In this document: positions 1-8,212 of the stretch, piece after piece
Numbering within the stretch: the stretch's first letter is position 1
Layout of the letters: the number at the start of each line of letters is the position of its first letter
From: Deltaproteobacteria bacterium
Lineage (GTDB): Bacteria > Acidobacteriota > Thermoanaerobaculia > Multivoradales > JAHZIX01
DNA length: 64,000 nucleotides
Direction of reading: 5' to 3'
NCBI GenBank assembly: GCA_022601195.1
Contig: JAHZIX010000017.1
Coordinates: 372,001 to 436,000, forward strand
Made by a program: the position numbers and the translations under genes
The notes under the pieces: model-generated
The model's database searches: none
Told to the model about the DNA's origin: nothing
Seen by the model: only the letters and a program-made list of their open reading frames with translations

Positions 1-1
1 G

Positions 2-610
2 GCCGAGGGCTCCCCTGACCGAGTAGGGTCCACGGCTCAGATTCAGGCAGCTGAGGAGAATCTTGCCGCGGCGAGGCTAGCTCGCGTCGCGGCGGGGCGC
101 TTCCTCAGATCTCCACAAGTCTCGGTGGGCTGGCAACGTCAAGAGGCGGAGTCAGGATCTGTCGGAGGCCCAACTTTTGGGCTCGCCTGGTCGGTTCCTG
201 TCTTCGATCGCAAACAGGCGGCAAGGGCTTCCGCAGAGGCCCGCATCGAGACGGCACAGATTCGACTGGAGCTCATCGAGGGCGAAGTCAGGGCTTCTCG
301 CGATGCGGCACGAAAGAGCTTCGAGCACCTCTCCACTGCCCTTGACCAGGGTCGCCAGGAAGGGGGCATCAACGAGCGAATGCTCGACGGCGCCGAGGCG
401 GCGTTTCGTCTCGGGGAAGCGAGTTTGACGGACCTCCTGGAAATTCAACGTGCCGTCACCGAGGCGGAGCTGGCATTGCTCGACTTGCACGAAGCAGCTT
501 TGGCCGCCCACCGGGAGATCGAACGTCTCGCCGGGCTGGTTCCTTCTTTTCCACAAACCCACACCGAAAACCCAACCAGCGACTCACCAACCGCGGAGAA
601 AGCACCATGA
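2..610 (+). CDS. TolC-family outer-membrane efflux channel, C-terminal part (5' end outside window)
   Basis: The reading frame is open from the window edge to a TGA at 608-610, so only the last ~200 residues are visible. They are Ala/Glu/Arg-rich and predicted alpha-helical, with the pattern of the second helical half of TolC/CzcC proteins (RASAEARIETAQIRLELIEGE, then LGEASLTDLLEIQRAVTEAE, the conserved 'G..sltdlLd.qr' segment). Such channels form the outer-membrane exit duct of tripartite pumps. The stop overlaps the next start (ATGA at 607-610), and adaptor and RND pump genes follow, so this is the channel of that operon. Family assignment is firm; the substrate is not visible from this fragment. 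Confidence 0.85.
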   Translation, partial: AEGSPDRVGSTAQIQAAEENLAAARLARVAAGRFLRSPQVSVGWQRQEAESGSVGGPTFGLAWSVPVFDRKQAARASAEARIETAQIRLELIEGEVRASRDAARKSFEHLSTALDQGRQEGGINERMLDGAEAAFRLGEASLTDLLEIQRAVTEAELALLDLHEAALAAHREIERLAGLVPSFPQTHTENPTSDSPTAEKAP

Positions 611-948
611 ACAAGAGCTACTTTCTACTGTCTATTCTTTCCTTTGCCCTCCTTTCCATGGCTTGCCAGCAAGGGTCCTACGATGCTCCAAATCCTGGAG
701 AGACAGCACCCAGCCCGACGGCGGAATCGTCGACCACGAAGGCTCCTGGGATGGATTCGGAAGCTGGGTCAGCAGAAGAGGTCAAGTATGAACCGGCCTA
801 TCCAGCAGACGTCAGCACGGAGGAGCTGAGTGAGGAGGATGTCGCCCAGCAGGAGACCCAACACTCCCATGATGGCGGAGAGATGCATTCCCACGATGCG
901 GAGCCGGGCCACCACGAGGACAGCGCCGATGGCCACCACGATCACTGA
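607..948 (+). CDS. Small His-rich lipoprotein in RND efflux operon
   Basis: A 113-residue protein with a lipoprotein signal: a hydrophobic stretch ending in a lipobox with Cys20 (LSMAC). The mature chain is Ser/Thr/Glu-rich. Its last 29 residues hold nine histidines in HSHD, HHED and GHHDH clusters, which look like a metal-binding tail. It overlaps the upstream channel gene by 4 bp and the adaptor start by 20 bp, so it belongs to the efflux operon. I do not recognise a named family. A periplasmic metal buffer or metal-delivery chaperone for the pump is a plausible inference. The ATG at 607 is fixed by the ATGA overlap. Confidence 0.75.
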   Translation: MNKSYFLLSILSFALLSMACQQGSYDAPNPGETAPSPTAESSTTKAPGMDSEAGSAEEVKYEPAYPADVSTEELSEEDVAQQETQHSHDGGEMHSHDAEPGHHEDSADGHHDH

Positions 949-2518
949 GGGGGCCGGAAGCTACGGGCTTCCGCTCCTCGCTCTCATCTTGCTGGCGAGC
1001 TGTGCCTCTCCGACCGTCGAACCGGCAAATACCCCGGCGAGCACTCCGGCAGGTAGCTGGTCGGTCACCGCCTGGGGGGAACGTTTCGAGCTCTTTCCCG
1101 AGGTCGACCTCTTGGTCGCGGGCCAAGTCGCCATGTCACACACCCACGTGACTCGCCTCGCCGACTTTTCTCCCCTGGGCGAAGGGAAGGTGGAGATCGT
1201 CCTAAAGGGAGCTTCCGGGGAGCAGGTCTTCGAAGCCCCTCAGGCCGACCGTCCGGGAATCTTCGCCATCGAAATGAGGCCCTCTCAGTCCGGAGAGTTC
1301 GATCTGCTTTTTCGGATCCGCGACCAGCATGGAACCGAGGAAATCCGTGGTGGGCGAGTTCGCGTCGGCACCGTGGAAAACCCAGGAGGAGTGCTTCGTG
1401 CCCCTGCTCCTCGAGGTGGTTCCGATGGAGGCGAGCCTCTCTCGCTGCTCAAGGAGCAGCAATGGAAGAGTGTCTTCGGCACCACTTGGGTCCAGGAGGG
1501 GAACTTGGCCCGCAGCGCCGCCGGCCTGGCGAAGTTTCGTCCACCGGCGGGTGGGGAAAGTGCCATTACATCTCCCATAGATGGAGTCCTTCAGCCGACC
1601 GCGAGCTCTCGCTCCTGGCCCTTCGTCGGGCTCCGTGTAGAACAAGGGGCTCCCCTCTTTCAAGTCATTCCCCGGACCGCTCCTGAAAGGAGCCTAATGA
1701 CCCTCGAAGCGGAGTTGGCGACCCTCGAGGCGGAGCTGCTGTTGGCCCAGACCCGCCGCGCTCGTCTGGAAGAGCTCCTCGCCCTCGAGGCCACCAGCCA
1801 ACGGGAAGTGGACGAGGCTCGATCTCGAGCCGAGACTCTCGAGGTGCGGAAGGGAGCGGCAGCAAGAGACTTGGAAGCGGCCCGGTCATCGCGAGGCGGA
1901 GGACCGGTGGGAAGCCATCGCGGGGTTGCCCTCAAGGCTCCCTTTTCCGGGGAAATTGCGGCGGTCACCGCAACCCCTGGAGCGACCATCACCGCAGGAG
2001 AAACTCTGGCTCGTCTGGTCCAAACCAACCCGGTGTGGATCGAGGTCTCCCTGGCTCCCAAGGATGCCCAATGGATCGCCCAGGGGGGAGTTCGAGGCAT
2101 CGTTCTGGAGGACCCGGAAGTGGGGCCCGTGAGAATTGAAGAAGGGCTGTCTCTGGTGTCCATATCGCCGGAGCTCTCTCCCAAAACCGGTACCGTTGCC
2201 GTCTTACTCGAGGCGGCCCAATCAAAAGACTTTACTCTCGGTTCGACCGTCCCAGCTCAGGTCCTTTCGGCGGAGAAGCAAACGGGTATCGTGGTTCCCA
2301 CCTCTGCCTTGGTGGACGATGGCGGCGTGTCGGTGGTGTACCTACAGCTCTCCGGAGAGAGCTTCGTCCGCCAGAGGGTTACGGTCCTGGCCCGCCGGGG
2401 TGACCGGGTATTGCTCGATCACCTCGTACCCGGCCAGCGCCTGGTCACCCGTGGCGGCGATGCTATCCGTCGGTCGTCCTTGATGAGCAGTGGCTCAGCC
2501 CATGGCCATGTGCACTGA
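929..2518 (+). CDS. RND efflux periplasmic adaptor (HlyD/CusB type), lipoprotein
   Basis: The ATG at 929 is chosen because it gives a clean lipoprotein signal (hydrophobic LALILLASC, Cys25). The frame is also open upstream to 830, but that part overlaps the His-rich lipoprotein and lacks signal features. The ~529-residue product has an N-terminal beta-rich domain (to about residue 200), a lipoyl-like half (AITSPIDGVLQP), a long helical hairpin (TLEAELATLEAELLLAQTRR), the second lipoyl half (LKAPFSGEIAAVTATPGATI), a beta-barrel, and a C-terminal region ending HGHVH. This is the architecture of membrane-fusion proteins that join an inner-membrane RND pump to TolC. The stop lies just before the pump's best start. 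Confidence 0.87.
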   Translation: MATTITEGAGSYGLPLLALILLASCASPTVEPANTPASTPAGSWSVTAWGERFELFPEVDLLVAGQVAMSHTHVTRLADFSPLGEGKVEIVLKGASGEQVFEAPQADRPGIFAIEMRPSQSGEFDLLFRIRDQHGTEEIRGGRVRVGTVENPGGVLRAPAPRGGSDGGEPLSLLKEQQWKSVFGTTWVQEGNLARSAAGLAKFRPPAGGESAITSPIDGVLQPTASSRSWPFVGLRVEQGAPLFQVIPRTAPERSLMTLEAELATLEAELLLAQTRRARLEELLALEATSQREVDEARSRAETLEVRKGAAARDLEAARSSRGGGPVGSHRGVALKAPFSGEIAAVTATPGATITAGETLARLVQTNPVWIEVSLAPKDAQWIAQGGVRGIVLEDPEVGPVRIEEGLSLVSISPELSPKTGTVAVLLEAAQSKDFTLGSTVPAQVLSAEKQTGIVVPTSALVDDGGVSVVYLQLSGESFVRQRVTVLARRGDRVLLDHLVPGQRLVTRGGDAIRRSSLMSSGSAHGHVH

Positions 2519-2519
2519 G

Positions 2520-5500
2520 ATGGCGGCCATGGGACGCCTCGAAGGATTGATTCGTTTCTCCCTGCGCCACCGTTGGTCGGTGGTCGGCGGCGCCGGACTC
2601 CTCCTTCTTCTCGGAGCGGCTTGGATCACCACTCTCCCGGTGGATATCTTCCCGGATCTCTCCTCCCCCACGGTGACTGTGATCACCGAGGCTCCCGGAA
2701 TGGCACCGGAGGAGGTGGAATTGTTGGTGACCTTTCCGGTGGAGTCCGCCCTCAACGGATCGTCGGGAGTCCGTCGTTTGCGTTCGGTCTCCGCTGATGG
2801 GATTTCCGTGGCCTGGGTGGAGTTTCAATGGGGAACGGACCTCTACCAAGCTCGTCAAGTGGTCACCGAGCGCTTGCAGCGGGTAGACCTCCCGGCCCAA
2901 GTCGAGCGACCGGAGCTCGGACCCATTTCTTCGATCATGGGCGAGATCATGTTCATCGCCATGACCTCGGCGACCTTCGATGACGGCGGTGCCTCCCCTG
3001 GTGCTTCCCCCATGGAGCTACGCCGCTTGGCAGAGACCGTCGTTCGCCGCAATCTGCTGGCGATCCCGGGGATCTCTCAGGTCATTCCCTTGGGGGGCGA
3101 GCTCCGGCAGCTTCAGGTCACGGTGCACCCCACCGCCCTCGCCCAGCACGGCGTGCCCCTCGCCGAGGTGATCCAGGCCGTTTCGAGAGCGAGCCGCAGT
3201 CCCGCGGCGGGTTTTCATGTGGAAGGGGGCCAAGAATATCTGGTCCGCGGCCTTGGTCGGGCCCGCAGTGTCGAAGATGTGGCCGCGGCGGTGGTGCGGG
3301 TCCAGGATGGGGTTCCGCTCCGTGTTGGACAGGTCGGCGAGGTCGCTTGGGGAGCTGAACCGGCCCGAGGAACGGCCTCCTATCGAGGTTCCCCAGCGGT
3401 CATTCTGTCGGTGCAGAAGCAGCCCGGTGCCAACACCCTCGAGCTGACCGCAGCCATCGACCTAGCTCTCACTCAGATCCAGCGCGCGCTCCCCGAAGGG
3501 GTGGTTCTCGAAACGGAGAATTTCCGCCAGGCGGATTTCATCGAGGTAGCCATCGGGAACGTCGCGGAAGCCCTCCGGGACGGGGCAATCCTGGTGGTGG
3601 TGGTCCTCCTTCTCTTCCTCGGTAGCCTGCGAACCACCCTCATCTCGGCCCTGGCTATCCCCTTGTCTCTGGTGACTGGAATTCTAGTGATTTCAGCTCT
3701 CGGACTGTCCATCGACACGATGACCCTGGGCGGCATGACGATCGCTATCGGTCTGCTGGTGGATGACGCCATCATCGCAGTGGAAAATGTCTTCCGTCGC
3801 CTCAAGGAAGAAAAGAGTCTGCCGGCAGGTGACCGCCGCCCCTCGACGGAAGTGGTCGCTGCCGCAACGACGGAAGTGGTCAAACCCATCCTTTTCGCCA
3901 CTCTGATCATCGTCCTAGTTTTCCTCCCCATCTTCTTTCTTCCAGGCTTAGAGGGTCGACTGCTTCGTCCCCTTGGTCTCGCTTTCATCGCGGCGTTGTG
4001 CTCCTCCCTGGTGGTGGCCCTCACCATCACGCCGGTTCTCGCTGCCCTGCTGCTGGGCCGTGGGCGATCCCTCGAGGCTGGCGAACCTTGGTTGCTGAGA
4101 GTCTTCCACGGAACCTACAGACCCATTCTCAGCTGGTGCCTCGGGCGCCCCCGAACCGTTCTCACCATCGCCGCCCTGCTTGTGGTGGCTGCGGTGGCCC
4201 TGGTGCCAGGCTTGGGACGCAGCTTCCTCCCCCCTTTCAACGAGGGTTCCCTAACCGTTTCGGTGGTGAGTCCACCGGGTATTCCCCTCACCGAAAGTGA
4301 TCGGTTGGGGAACCAGGTGGAAGAAGCTCTGCTGAGCTTTCCGGAGGTCCTCTCCACCAGCCGTCGCACGGGCCGCGCCGAGAAGGACGAGCATGTTCAA
4401 GGAGTCAATGCTTCCGAGATGGAGGTCGTTCTGGCGCCTCTCGGCAAGGGCCGATCCAAAGACGAGCTGGTCTCGGAGATGCGCCGCGCCGTAGCGACGG
4501 TCCCGGGAACCACGGTCTCCTTCGGTCAGCCCATCAGCCACCGGATCGATCACATGATCTCAGGCTCCAAAACCAACCTCGCCGTCAAGATCTTTGGCCC
4601 GGACCTCGCCGTGCTGAGAAGTCTCGCTGCCCGTATCGAGCAGATCTTAGGAGGCGTCTCTGGGATCGTCGATCTATCCAACCAGGAGCAGGCAGCGATT
4701 CCTCAGTTAGTGATCGACTTCGACCGCACCGCTATGGCCCAATATGATTTGTCGCCGGCTGATCTCGGCGAGGCCATCGAAGCTCTCTTCCAGGGCGTCC
4801 CCGCCGGTGAGATCGTCCAGGGGGAACTGACTTCTGATATCGCCGTCCGCTTCCCCCCTCACTTGCGATCCTCCCCAGAAAAACTCACCTCCCTACCGGT
4901 CTCGACACCCAACGGCGATCTCCTGCGGCTGGGAGCGGTGGCCAAGGTCGGTCGCGACCTCGGCCCTTCGCTGATCCGGCGGGAGAACGTCCAGCGGGTC
5001 GCCATGATCACCGCCAATGTGGCCGGGGCGGATCTGGCGGGAACGGTGGAAAAGGCCCGGGAGCAAGTGGAGGCTGGAGTCCGCCTGCCACCCGGCTATC
5101 TGGTGACTTTTGGTGGCCAATTCGAAGAAGCCTCCCGGAGCATTCAAGCGCTGGGACTATTGGGGATACTCATTCTGGCTGGCATGTACGGGTTGCTCTT
5201 TGTGGCTTTCGGAGGCCACTTCGACACCCTGGTGGTACTGGTCAACCTTCCTTTGGCCCTGATCGGTGGAGTCGTTGCCGTGGCCCTGGGAGGCGGTGTT
5301 CTATCCGTAGCCACCTTGGTTGGTTTCGTCACCCTCTTCGGCATCGCGACTCGGAATGGCGTGCTTCTGGTGAACAACTACCAGCGCCTGCTTTCCGCGG
5401 GGGTCCCCCTCACCGAAGCGGTTCGTCGTGGCTCCGAAGAGCGCATGGCGCCCATCTTGATGACCGCCTTGACCGCAGGCTTCGCCCTGGTGCCTTTGGT

Positions 5501-5636
5501 TCTAGCCAGTGGCGCTCCAGGTAACGAGATCCAGAGTCCCATGGCACAGGTGATTCTCGGTGGCCTCCTCACCTCGACCTTCCTCAACCTGGTGGTGGTA
5601 CCGGTGCTCTATCTCCGCAAAGGCCGGTCATCCTAA
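2520..5636 (+). CDS. RND-superfamily efflux pump, CusA/CzcA type
   Basis: About 1038 residues, normal for an RND pump. A single TM helix near the N-terminus (VVGGAGLLLLLGAAWITTLPV) is followed by the conserved DIFPDLSSPTVTV and APGMAPEEVE segments. Two large periplasmic loops alternate with two blocks of TM helices. TM4 reads IAIGLLVDDAIIAVENVFRRL, with the paired acidic residues and Glu-Asn used in proton relay. This resembles the CusA/HAE pattern more than the DFGxIVDGxVVM pattern of CzcA. ATGs lie at 2520 and 2529, and a GTG in frame at 2490; 2520 follows the adaptor stop directly. It is the driving component of the operon. Heavy-metal substrate is inferred from the His-rich partners. Confidence 0.9.
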   Translation: MAAMGRLEGLIRFSLRHRWSVVGGAGLLLLLGAAWITTLPVDIFPDLSSPTVTVITEAPGMAPEEVELLVTFPVESALNGSSGVRRLRSVSADGISVAWVEFQWGTDLYQARQVVTERLQRVDLPAQVERPELGPISSIMGEIMFIAMTSATFDDGGASPGASPMELRRLAETVVRRNLLAIPGISQVIPLGGELRQLQVTVHPTALAQHGVPLAEVIQAVSRASRSPAAGFHVEGGQEYLVRGLGRARSVEDVAAAVVRVQDGVPLRVGQVGEVAWGAEPARGTASYRGSPAVILSVQKQPGANTLELTAAIDLALTQIQRALPEGVVLETENFRQADFIEVAIGNVAEALRDGAILVVVVLLLFLGSLRTTLISALAIPLSLVTGILVISALGLSIDTMTLGGMTIAIGLLVDDAIIAVENVFRRLKEEKSLPAGDRRPSTEVVAAATTEVVKPILFATLIIVLVFLPIFFLPGLEGRLLRPLGLAFIAALCSSLVVALTITPVLAALLLGRGRSLEAGEPWLLRVFHGTYRPILSWCLGRPRTVLTIAALLVVAAVALVPGLGRSFLPPFNEGSLTVSVVSPPGIPLTESDRLGNQVEEALLSFPEVLSTSRRTGRAEKDEHVQGVNASEMEVVLAPLGKGRSKDELVSEMRRAVATVPGTTVSFGQPISHRIDHMISGSKTNLAVKIFGPDLAVLRSLAARIEQILGGVSGIVDLSNQEQAAIPQLVIDFDRTAMAQYDLSPADLGEAIEALFQGVPAGEIVQGELTSDIAVRFPPHLRSSPEKLTSLPVSTPNGDLLRLGAVAKVGRDLGPSLIRRENVQRVAMITANVAGADLAGTVEKAREQVEAGVRLPPGYLVTFGGQFEEASRSIQALGLLGILILAGMYGLLFVAFGGHFDTLVVLVNLPLALIGGVVAVALGGGVLSVATLVGFVTLFGIATRNGVLLVNNYQRLLSAGVPLTEAVRRGSEERMAPILMTALTAGFALVPLVLASGAPGNEIQSPMAQVILGGLLTSTFLNLVVVPVLYLRKGRSS

Positions 5637-5660
5637 CGCCGTAGCGAGGCCTCAAAGAAA

Positions 5661-5686
5661 GACCTGGGAAGACCTGGGAAGACCTA
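5661..5686 (+). repeat. Short tandem repeat (GACCTGGGAA) x 2.6
   Basis: Two exact copies of the 10-mer GACCTGGGAA are followed by GACCTA in the spacer between two convergent genes. No function is apparent. Confidence 0.8.
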
Positions 5687-5698
5687 CACTAGGAGTCT

Positions 5699-5726
5699 CA
5701 GGGGAGGGACAGGCTCCCCTCCCCTG
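5699..5726. terminator. Hairpin between convergent genes, probable bidirectional terminator
   Basis: A perfect 10-bp stem (CAGGGGAGGG at 5699-5708 with CCCTCCCCTG at 5717-5726) encloses an 8-nt loop. It sits between the RND pump stop and the convergent stop at 5746. There is no U-tract on either side, so termination is inferred from stem strength and position. Confidence 0.55.
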
Positions 5727-5745
5727 GACCAGCCTCAGTTCTCTC

Positions 5746-7515
5746 TCATCGAACCGAAGCGACTGCGAGTTTGGTCAAGGGTAATTGAAGGGCCACCATT
5801 TCCTGGCCGTTGCGAATCAACAGCCGATCCTCCAGCAGCACCGGGTGGTTCCAGGTCTTGCCTTCGATCATGGGTATCCGAACCAGCTCGCCGAAGCCCT
5901 CTGGGGTCGCTTCCACCAGAGCCAGCTCACCCTTCTCCGTGAGCACCAACAGTAGGTCTTGATCCTCCAAGAGAACCAGTTGGCCGAGGCCGTAGCGCCC
6001 GCCCTTCCACTTTCGCTCCCCGTTCTCCAACTCGATGCACGCGAGGATGCTGCCATCGAAACCATAGGCATGCCCTTTGTGCACCACGAAGTCACTGGAA
6101 TAGGGCTTCAACCGAATCGACGTCCAACGCTCTTCCAGGTTCCAACCATCGGCGCTGCGACTCACCGCGAGGCGGCGCAGGCCACTGGACGAGCTCGCAC
6201 TCACCAGGAGATCCCCTTCGGCGGTCAAAGCAGGCTGCACAATGGGATAACCCGGCCAGGCATGCTCCCACAGCAGACTGCCATCGGTTGGGGATACGCT
6301 GATGACACCGCCACCATGAATCTGCAGTACTTGGGGGACCCCTTCGAGAGTCAGGAAGTGAGGTGAGCTATAACCGGCGCCGCCGGCAGGGCCGGACCAC
6401 CGAGGCTCGCCGCTGGCCAGGTCATAGGCGATGAGGGAACCGGAAGCCGCGATGATCACCAAATCGTCCACCACCAGAGGAGAACCGGCAAAGCCCCAAG
6501 TGGGTAGCTTCGCCTTGGTGTCCGAGGCGGCGTCCCGGGACCACAGAAGAGCCCCGTTGCCGGCGTCGAGAGCATTGAGGATTCCGGTGGCCCCAAAGCT
6601 GAAAACGAGGCCACCGTGAAGGGTCGGCGTGCCGCGGGGGCCGGCACCGCCATTGGACTCCCAGAAGCGAGCCGGGTCACTGTGTTTCCACACCAGATCA
6701 CCGGTGCCTCCGTGGTAACAGGAAACGACTTCTTCCTCGCCCCGTTGTTCCTGGGTATAGAAGAGATCACCCTGCACTGCAAAGGACGACCACCCGGGGC
6801 CAATGGGGCGCCGCCAGAGTTCCTTGGGAGGGGAAGTCGCCCAGTCGGTGGCGATTTCTACCCCGCTGATCACGCTATTGCGCAGGGAACCGCGAAAGCC
6901 GGGCCAGGAGGGGCCATCTCCGCCGTCCGTCAGAGCCGCCGAGACCGCCGCCGACTTACCGGCTGACTCGTTTCCACCCAGAGCGAGAAGCCGCTCTTCC
7001 GGAGTCTTTGCCCAACGCCAGGCAAAATCCGAGTCGATTCCGCCGGTGAAACCTCCGGTTCTGATGAGAGCCCATCCACCACAAGCGAGGAGCAGAATCG
7101 CCACCATAGCCAGGGGTCGAAGGTTGACCGGAAATCGGTGACGCATCACCGCCCAAGCGACCAGGGCGAGGCTCAGAACCGGAACGACATAGATGAAGAA
7201 CAGCATCCCCATCGCCCCAGTCCGGATCGACTCATGAAGAAGGTAGGGAGTCACTGCCAGGCCCGCAATCATCACCAACACCCCACCCCAACGTTCGAGG
7301 CGTGGTGCCTTGCTGAAGAAGGCCCACCAAACGGCGATCGCCAAACCAAAGCCCAGAGCCCCCATCACCCCGTAGGGCAAAGCGTCGGGAAAAGCGATGG
7401 GCACGACAAAACGCCCTAACCATTGCAAGGCCAAAAGGACGATTCCGGGCCACAAGCGAAGCGACTCTGAAGGGCTCGAGGCTCGTCTCGAAGGACTGGA
7501 CGGGGAGTTGGTCAC
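5746..7515 (-). CDS. Membrane-anchored PQQ-like beta-propeller repeat protein
   Basis: 589 residues. The first ~170 contain four or five hydrophobic helices (WPGIVLLALQWLGRFVVPI, VLVMIAGLAVTPYLL, MGMLFFIYVVPVLSLALVAW, PLAMVAILLLACGGWALI). The remainder is a beta-propeller of PQQ/WD-like repeats with motifs such as GTGDLVWKHSD, AGNGALLWSRD, ASGEPRWSGP and TDGSLLWEHAWP. The layout matches proteins annotated as outer-membrane-assembly BamB-like or PQQ-binding-like repeat proteins with a membrane anchor. The residues needed to bind PQQ as an enzyme cofactor cannot be confirmed, so a scaffold role is equally likely. It is monocistronic and convergent with the RND operon. Confidence 0.8.
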   Translation of the reverse strand: MTNSPSSPSRRASSPSESLRLWPGIVLLALQWLGRFVVPIAFPDALPYGVMGALGFGLAIAVWWAFFSKAPRLERWGGVLVMIAGLAVTPYLLHESIRTGAMGMLFFIYVVPVLSLALVAWAVMRHRFPVNLRPLAMVAILLLACGGWALIRTGGFTGGIDSDFAWRWAKTPEERLLALGGNESAGKSAAVSAALTDGGDGPSWPGFRGSLRNSVISGVEIATDWATSPPKELWRRPIGPGWSSFAVQGDLFYTQEQRGEEEVVSCYHGGTGDLVWKHSDPARFWESNGGAGPRGTPTLHGGLVFSFGATGILNALDAGNGALLWSRDAASDTKAKLPTWGFAGSPLVVDDLVIIAASGSLIAYDLASGEPRWSGPAGGAGYSSPHFLTLEGVPQVLQIHGGGVISVSPTDGSLLWEHAWPGYPIVQPALTAEGDLLVSASSSSGLRRLAVSRSADGWNLEERWTSIRLKPYSSDFVVHKGHAYGFDGSILACIELENGERKWKGGRYGLGQLVLLEDQDLLLVLTEKGELALVEATPEGFGELVRIPMIEGKTWNHPVLLEDRLLIRNGQEMVALQLPLTKLAVASVR

Positions 7516-7731
7516 GAGAAGTTCCTTTCCAAAATTGAGGAGCGAAGGCCGTCTCCTTGGAAACCATTTCTACCCAGCTTTACGCTCGGGTCGGGAAATT
7601 TGTTCCATAGGAATTTGTCCGTTTCGGAAAGGAAGGGGGCATGATTGGAGAGAAGGTTCCCTCCATATCTGGCCAGCTGGACTCCAAATCAAACACTAGC
7701 CGAAGCCACTCCGGCACAGAAAGGAGGATTG

Positions 7732-8025
7732 TTGTCTTCACTCAGACCTGAGGTTGTATTTGTCGAGGCTCTCGAGCTGGCCCTACCTTGCGCTCTCGAT
7801 TGCGGACCCTTGGCTCAGGTCTTGCCATTCATAGAACTGCCAGGTACGAATCACCGAGCCCGCTTCGGGATGGCCTTGGAAGTGCTCCCAGGAGGAGCTG
7901 GGGGCCTTTTGCCCTCCCCGGCGTTCCTAGGTATCGAGTCCTTAGAAGAGTCTCTTGTTGTGGTGTTCTTGATCGACCCAGCGGCCAGGCTGACCTTCGA
8001 CGGAACTGTCGGCCACTCAGACTGA
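7732..8025 (+). CDS. Possible small hypothetical protein (97 aa, TTG start)
   Basis: A TTG at 7732 follows an AAAGGAGG ribosome binding site (7720-7727) with a 4-nt gap and opens a 97-residue frame. The product is hydrophobic and acidic (VVFVEALELALPCALDCGPL, LVVVFLIDPAARLTFDG), with no signal peptide or motif I recognise. The complementary reading frame is Ser/Arg-rich, as expected of the antisense of a real gene. TTG starts with strong ribosome binding sites occur elsewhere in this window. Against it: no family recognised, no operon context, and a slightly short spacing. Confidence 0.3.
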   Translation: MSSLRPEVVFVEALELALPCALDCGPLAQVLPFIELPGTNHRARFGMALEVLPGGAGGLLPSPAFLGIESLEESLVVVFLIDPAARLTFDGTVGHSD

Positions 8026-8062
8026 GGCAGGGTCGATCGGCTCACCCGCAAGGAACTCTACT

Positions 8063-8095
8063 CGCCCCTCGCGACCTCATAGGTTGCGAGGGGCG
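8063..8095. terminator. Long perfect hairpin downstream of the rifampicin-phosphotransferase-like gene
   Basis: A 14-bp stem (8063-8076 with 8082-8095, one G-T pair) encloses a 5-nt loop. It lies about 120 bp past the stop of the minus-strand gene ending at 8213. Neither flank has a T-run, so it is not a textbook intrinsic terminator. It may act as a 3'-end stabiliser or a protein-binding site. Confidence 0.45.
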
Positions 8096-8212
8096 TCCGA
8101 AATGCTCGAGAACCTTCTCCCACCGGTACCTGTTCCCGGCGCGTAACCAATACCGGATGCGGTCACAGGTTCCTGTTTGCTGCTCTTTTCTGACAACGGT
8201 CACCCACCTTGC

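Larger units (their letters stand above)
7516..8212. other. Non-coding or weakly coding interval (~700 bp)
   Basis: The interval lies between the start of the propeller gene and the stop of the rifampicin-phosphotransferase-like gene, both on the minus strand. It holds a strong hairpin (8063-8095) and one weakly supported plus-strand ORF (7732-8025), each listed separately. I see no other coding, repeat or RNA-gene signal. Confidence 0.5.
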
